Assembly (NCBI GenBank): GCA_002070565.1
Contig: MWDM01000001.1
Location: 1 to 64,000 of the forward strand
Origin: Bacteroidetes bacterium ADurb.Bin139
GTDB taxonomy: Bacteria > Bacteroidota > Bacteroidia > Bacteroidales > UBA932
DNA length: 64,000 nucleotides
Direction of reading: 5' to 3'
A program made the translations under genes and the position numbers. This document shows positions 60,591-64,000 of this stretch, piece after piece. Every line of letters begins with the position of its first letter. The first letter of the stretch is position 1. The notes under the pieces are model-generated. The model was not told the DNA's origin. It saw nothing but the letters and a program-made list of their open reading frames with translations, and did no database searches.

Positions 60591-61547
60591 TTATTTTGCA
60601 ATCTGGTCGCGCATGTTGGTGTCGGCCTGGATGTTTTTCAGGCGGTAGTAATCCATAATACCGAGGTTGCCTTTGCGGAAAGCTTCTGCGATGGCAAGCG
60701 GAATTTCTGCCTCGGCAAGGATGACTTTGGCGCGAGCCTCCTGGGCATCGGCAATCTTTTCCTGTTCCAGGGCAACGGCCATGGCACGGCGCTCTTCTGC
60801 GCGGGCCTGGGCTATGTTCTTATCGGCGTTGGCCTGATCCATCTGCAGTACGGCCCCGATGTTTTTGCCCACATCAATGTCTGCAATGTCAATGGAAAGG
60901 ATTTCGAAGGCGGTTCCGGAATCCAGCCCTTTATCCAGGACCACTTTTGAAATGTAATCGGGGTTTTCCAATACCGATTTGTGGGAAGAAGCCGAACCGA
61001 TACTGGAAACAATGCCCTCACCCACGCGGGCCAGAACGGTTTCTTCTCCGGCTCCCCCGACCAGTTGCTTGATGTTGGCCCGGACTGTGACACGGGCTTT
61101 GGCTATAAGCTGGATACCGTCTTTTGCCACGGCAGAAACGGGCGGGGTGTTGATCACCCTGGGATTGACCGACATTTGCACGGCCTCGAACACGTCGCGT
61201 CCTGCCAGGTCAATGGCGGCAGCCATTTTAAAATCCAGTGGGATATTGGCTTTATCTGCAGATATCAGGGCATTGACCACCTTGATTATATTTCCTTTGG
61301 CCAGGTAGTGGGCTTCCAGGGCATTCACATCCAGTTTCAGACCGGCTTTAGTACCGGTGATCATGGCCATGACGATGGTGCTGGGCGGAACTTTCCTCCA
61401 ACGCATGAGCACCAGTTGGATCAGGCTCACCCGCACTCCGGATATCAGGGCCTGGAACCACAGGGTGATGGGGAAGAACCACAAAAGGATGAATAAACCA
61501 ACAATCCCGATGGCTATCCACATTAACGTTATACCTACGCTTGACAT
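60591..61547 (-). CDS. floA: Flotillin-like protein FloA (SPFH domain)
   Basis: 318 residues. One N-terminal TM helix ([23 protein letters not shown]), then the SPFH core (about 50-200; [26 protein letters not shown]) and a C-terminal Ala/Glu-rich coiled coil (about 220-300; [26 protein letters not shown]). FloA scaffolds membrane microdomains in Bacillus. It follows an NfeD-like gene after 11 nt; SPFH and NfeD proteins are commonly paired. Last gene of the operon. Confidence 0.94.
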   Translation of the reverse strand: MSSVGITLMWIAIGIVGLFILLWFFPITLWFQALISGVRVSLIQLVLMRWRKVPPSTIVMAMITGTKAGLKLDVNALEAHYLAKGNIIKVVNALISADKANIPLDFKMAAAIDLAGRDVFEAVQMSVNPRVINTPPVSAVAKDGIQLIAKARVTVRANIKQLVGGAGEETVLARVGEGIVSSIGSASSHKSVLENPDYISKVVLDKGLDSGTAFEILSIDIADIDVGKNIGAVLQMDQANADKNIAQARAEERRAMAVALEQEKIADAQEARAKVILAEAEIPLAIAEAFRKGNLGIMDYYRLKNIQADTNMRDQIAK

Positions 61548-61558
61548 AATAATTTCTT

Positions 61559-62029
61559 TTAGTTGTTTTCTACTGGAGATACAAATATACTCAATCCATC
61601 GATATAGACGACCTTGATGGGGGTATTAGCCTGAATAAGGCCCTGGGAAGAGCGGACTTCTATGGTTACATCGCCAAACCGGCCGTTGCCTGCCGGGTTC
61701 AGGCGGGTCAGGCTTACTCCTTCCATCCCCACGACGATACCTTTTTCCTGGGGGGAAGGGATGGCTTTTTGGTCTATCTTCTGATGCAGGGTGATTTTGC
61801 GCCAGGTTTTTGAACGCAGGACAAAAAACAACAGAACACCACACAGTAGGAGCGCTGCAAACAAAACGATAAATCCGATGGTGTTCCCGAATTGAGTGAA
61901 AGCCATTACGATAGCGCCAATGAAGCTGGCCAGTCCCAGGATGCCGGTGATGCCAAATCCGGGGATCACAGTCATCTCGGCTATGATTAACAAAAGTCCC
62001 AGGACCAAAAGTGTTATGATCAATCCCAT
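61559..62029 (-). CDS. NfeD-like membrane protein
   Basis: 156 residues: three hydrophobic segments ([41 protein letters not shown] region and [18 protein letters not shown]), then a C-terminal OB-fold (about 90-156; [25 protein letters not shown]) typical of NfeD. It lacks the protease half of long NfeD forms. It probably partners FloA, whose gene follows. The PD40/SPOR gene precedes it by 10 nt. Confidence 0.92.
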   Translation of the reverse strand: MGLIITLLVLGLLLIIAEMTVIPGFGITGILGLASFIGAIVMAFTQFGNTIGFIVLFAALLLCGVLLFFVLRSKTWRKITLHQKIDQKAIPSPQEKGIVVGMEGVSLTRLNPAGNGRFGDVTIEVRSSQGLIQANTPIKVVYIDGLSIFVSPVENN

Positions 62030-62039
62030 ATCTTTATTA

Positions 62040-63977
62040 TTAATTGGTTACTTGTTGAACAGTCACGGTGTCAAATCCTTTTTCACGAAGCACAGAAGCC
62101 AGTTCTTCTGCCTGGGAAGCCGAAGCGAAAGGGCCGATGAAATAATCGGTTCCACTGCCGGTAATTACCCTGATTATATCCTTGTCCGAGAGTTCACCCA
62201 CCAGGGAAATAAGGGCAGGGGGGATTTGATTGCTTCCCAGGTAAACATGGAAAGCCGCCACTCCTTCGGGTGCCGTCTTGTTTTGGGCTTCCCTGCGCCT
62301 TCCCTCCAGGACAGGAATGGATTTTCCCTGAAAATAGGCCACTACAATGGCCCCAGTGATACCCCGTCTTTTAACAGAGGCCAAAGCACGCGCGGCATCG
62401 GCATAATTGTAAAATTGTCCGGCATAGTATACATAATGGTTCCCGGCACGTACTTCAAATATGGGGCTAATCCCTTTTAGCTGACTTATAGTGGCTTTTC
62501 GCGCTACCGTAAACAACTGTATGCGATAATACAGGCCCGGAGGCTCGTTTTCCCAGGGGACAATCACCGACTCCTGCTCTATGCGAAATTCCAAATTTAC
62601 CGGTGGGACAACCGGAAGGGGAGCTTCGAACAAATGGCTGTCCAGGCTGATGAGTTGTTGCTTTACAGGAAATAAATCCATTTCCTGTAACCCGGAAGCA
62701 CTTGAGGCAGGGCTTTTTGACGCAGGCGTCGTAACGGGAGGCAATACGCCATGAGATAGGAACAGATCCTCTATGGATTGTGCCGATTTTCGCGTATCAC
62801 GAAGGGATTGTTGCAATTCCATAAGAACAAATTCTTCTTCCCTAATGGTATTGGCAATCGCCCTCCTGTCTTCTTCAGGTGTAAGTGAACTATAGTACTT
62901 TCGCAAGCTATCCAGTTTTTTTTCATGGCCCGCTACCTGGACTTTTAGATTCCTGACGGCCGCCGTAAGTTGGGTGTAGTGGGCTGTGGCCTCCCGTGTT
63001 TTTTCCAGGATTGAGTCGGGCACTGCCATCCCGGCTTCTTTTGGGCCATACTCCCTGTCCCGGGTTTTGTTTCCCGATAAGGGCATCATGGCAATTTCCC
63101 GGAGTTCTTTTACCGAGGCTGGCCGTATTTTTACCGGAGCACTTTCATATTCCACCTTGTACAAGACCAGCGAATCTTTTGGGGCGGCACGGTCCGAGGT
63201 AAAATAAAAATAACGAGAATCATCCGAAAGCATGTAAAGCAGATCGTTATGGGTCGAGGAGAAGGGAATGCCCAGATTTTCCGCCAGGCCCCATTCCTGT
63301 GTCTTAGTGTCCCAACGGCTTACGTAAAGGTTCATCCCTCCCAGCCCGGGAAGTCCGTTTGAGCTGAAATACAGGGTTTTTCCATCGGAACTCAGGACAG
63401 GGTAGATCTCGTTGCCCGGAGTATTGATCCCCGGCCCCAGACGCACGGGCGGACCCCACAAAAAAGCTCCGTTCGCCAGGATGTCTTTCTTCTGTATCAT
63501 ATAAAGGTCCCAACCCGAGCCGGAAGCAGAGTCTTTTGCCGAAAAGACTATCCGGTCCTGGGTTGCCCTGTAAAAAAACGGAAGCCGGGTGTCGCCCTTA
63601 TCGTTTACATGACTGAGCAGCTCAAATGGGGGCAGGGCCCATGATCCGGAAGGGGAAAGATCGTAGAAGAGGAAAAACTCCCGGTAAGGAATCACAGTCC
63701 GGCCCAGCACATGGGGCCTGACCACATAATTACTCAGGATCAGACCGTTCTCACATAGCACCCGGCGTTGTTGGGCACGGGCTATAAAAGCAGAATCACC
63801 AGACAGGCTTATGGCTCTGGTATAGGCTTCTTTTGCTCTTTCGAATTCATAGGCCACACGAAGCTGTTCTCCTTCAAGGAATAAGGACGAAGCAGAGGCC
63901 TGTTGGGCATAGGTAAGGGTAGCGGGAAAAAACAGACCCGCGATCAAAGATATTTTTATGAGCAATTTAATAGCCAT
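62040..63977 (-). CDS. Envelope protein with TPR-like start, PD40 repeats and two SPOR-like domains
   Basis: 645 residues with a signal peptide (IKISLIAGLFFPATLTYAQ). After a short TPR-like helix pair (about 30-70) comes a WD40-like PD40 region (about 110-290; IYPVLSSDGKTLYFSSNGLPGLGG, then YMLSDDSRYFYFTSDR). A coiled coil follows (about 325-400). Two C-terminal SPOR-like units come last: YYRIQLFTVARKATISQLKG (about 485-560) and FHVYLGSNQIPPALISL to VTVQQ (about 575-645). SPOR domains bind denuded glycan of peptidoglycan. The OmpA domain common in related PD40 proteins is absent. First visible gene of the floA operon; its promoter lies beyond the window or within the last 23 nt. Confidence 0.82.
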   Translation of the reverse strand: MAIKLLIKISLIAGLFFPATLTYAQQASASSLFLEGEQLRVAYEFERAKEAYTRAISLSGDSAFIARAQQRRVLCENGLILSNYVVRPHVLGRTVIPYREFFLFYDLSPSGSWALPPFELLSHVNDKGDTRLPFFYRATQDRIVFSAKDSASGSGWDLYMIQKKDILANGAFLWGPPVRLGPGINTPGNEIYPVLSSDGKTLYFSSNGLPGLGGMNLYVSRWDTKTQEWGLAENLGIPFSSTHNDLLYMLSDDSRYFYFTSDRAAPKDSLVLYKVEYESAPVKIRPASVKELREIAMMPLSGNKTRDREYGPKEAGMAVPDSILEKTREATAHYTQLTAAVRNLKVQVAGHEKKLDSLRKYYSSLTPEEDRRAIANTIREEEFVLMELQQSLRDTRKSAQSIEDLFLSHGVLPPVTTPASKSPASSASGLQEMDLFPVKQQLISLDSHLFEAPLPVVPPVNLEFRIEQESVIVPWENEPPGLYYRIQLFTVARKATISQLKGISPIFEVRAGNHYVYYAGQFYNYADAARALASVKRRGITGAIVVAYFQGKSIPVLEGRRREAQNKTAPEGVAAFHVYLGSNQIPPALISLVGELSDKDIIRVITGSGTDYFIGPFASASQAEELASVLREKGFDTVTVQQVTN

Positions 63978-64000
63978 AATGGGACTAATGCGAACTACAA

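Overview
The window looks like chromosomal DNA from a member of the Bacteroidota, most likely Bacteroidales or a close relative. Three things point there. Start regions repeatedly carry the phylum's TAnnTTTG -7 promoter box with no Shine-Dalgarno leader. The gene families are typical: a TonB-dependent receptor with an N-terminal carboxypeptidase-like domain, DUF4251, DUF1343/NamZ, YfhO, single-TM energy-transducer TonB proteins and SPOR/PD40 proteins. The SdhAB and single-chain GlyQS types also fit. Coding is dense, about 50 protein genes and three tRNAs. Many neighbours overlap by 1-4 nt, and several convergent pairs overlap at their 3' ends.

Layout. 1-14 kb: a partial gene, an NSS-family sodium symporter, YfhO, the dTMP/folate pair thyA-folA, aspS, a serine hydrolase, rsmA, a MacB/FtsX-like permease, mutS and an EEP-family nuclease. 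14-26 kb: ychF, then a long minus-strand run ruvB - C45-type hydrolase - mfd - outer-membrane barrel - TPR protein - lptC - PpiD-like chaperone, mixing DNA repair with LPS and outer-membrane biogenesis. 26-34 kb: a tight minus-strand cluster namZ - DUF4251 - GH20 - xanthine dehydrogenase small and large subunits - small membrane protein, pairing cell-wall amino-sugar release with purine oxidation. 34-37 kb: succinate dehydrogenase/fumarate reductase A and B without an adjacent membrane anchor. 36.8-39.6 kb: two TonB-type paralogues around hflX, one with a one-base frameshift in an A9 run, then tRNA-Ala. 39.7-44.5 kb: ybeY, mnmG and a TonB-dependent receptor. 44.5-49 kb: gcvH, threonine aldolase, acyl-CoA ligase, GNAT, then ruvA. 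49.1-57.4 kb: sufS - sufE - DUF59 - folK - glyQS - VanZ - ABCG-like transporter, then a lipoprotein. 57.4-60.5 kb: the only gene-poor zone, with inverted repeats, an 11-bp tandem array, a decayed superoxide dismutase, an Ig-like/LRR surface protein, palindromic repeats and tRNAs Pro and Ser. 60.5-64 kb: floA - nfeD - a PD40/SPOR envelope protein.

No prophage, insertion sequence, CRISPR array or restriction system was seen. The points most worth checking are the cell-wall/purine cluster, the A9-frameshifted TonB paralogue, the deleted SOD gene, the sdhAB pair lacking sdhC, the repeat-rich island at 57.4-57.9 kb, and a set of genes whose promoter box ends only 4-7 nt before the start codon, which implies leaderless or nearly leaderless mRNAs.
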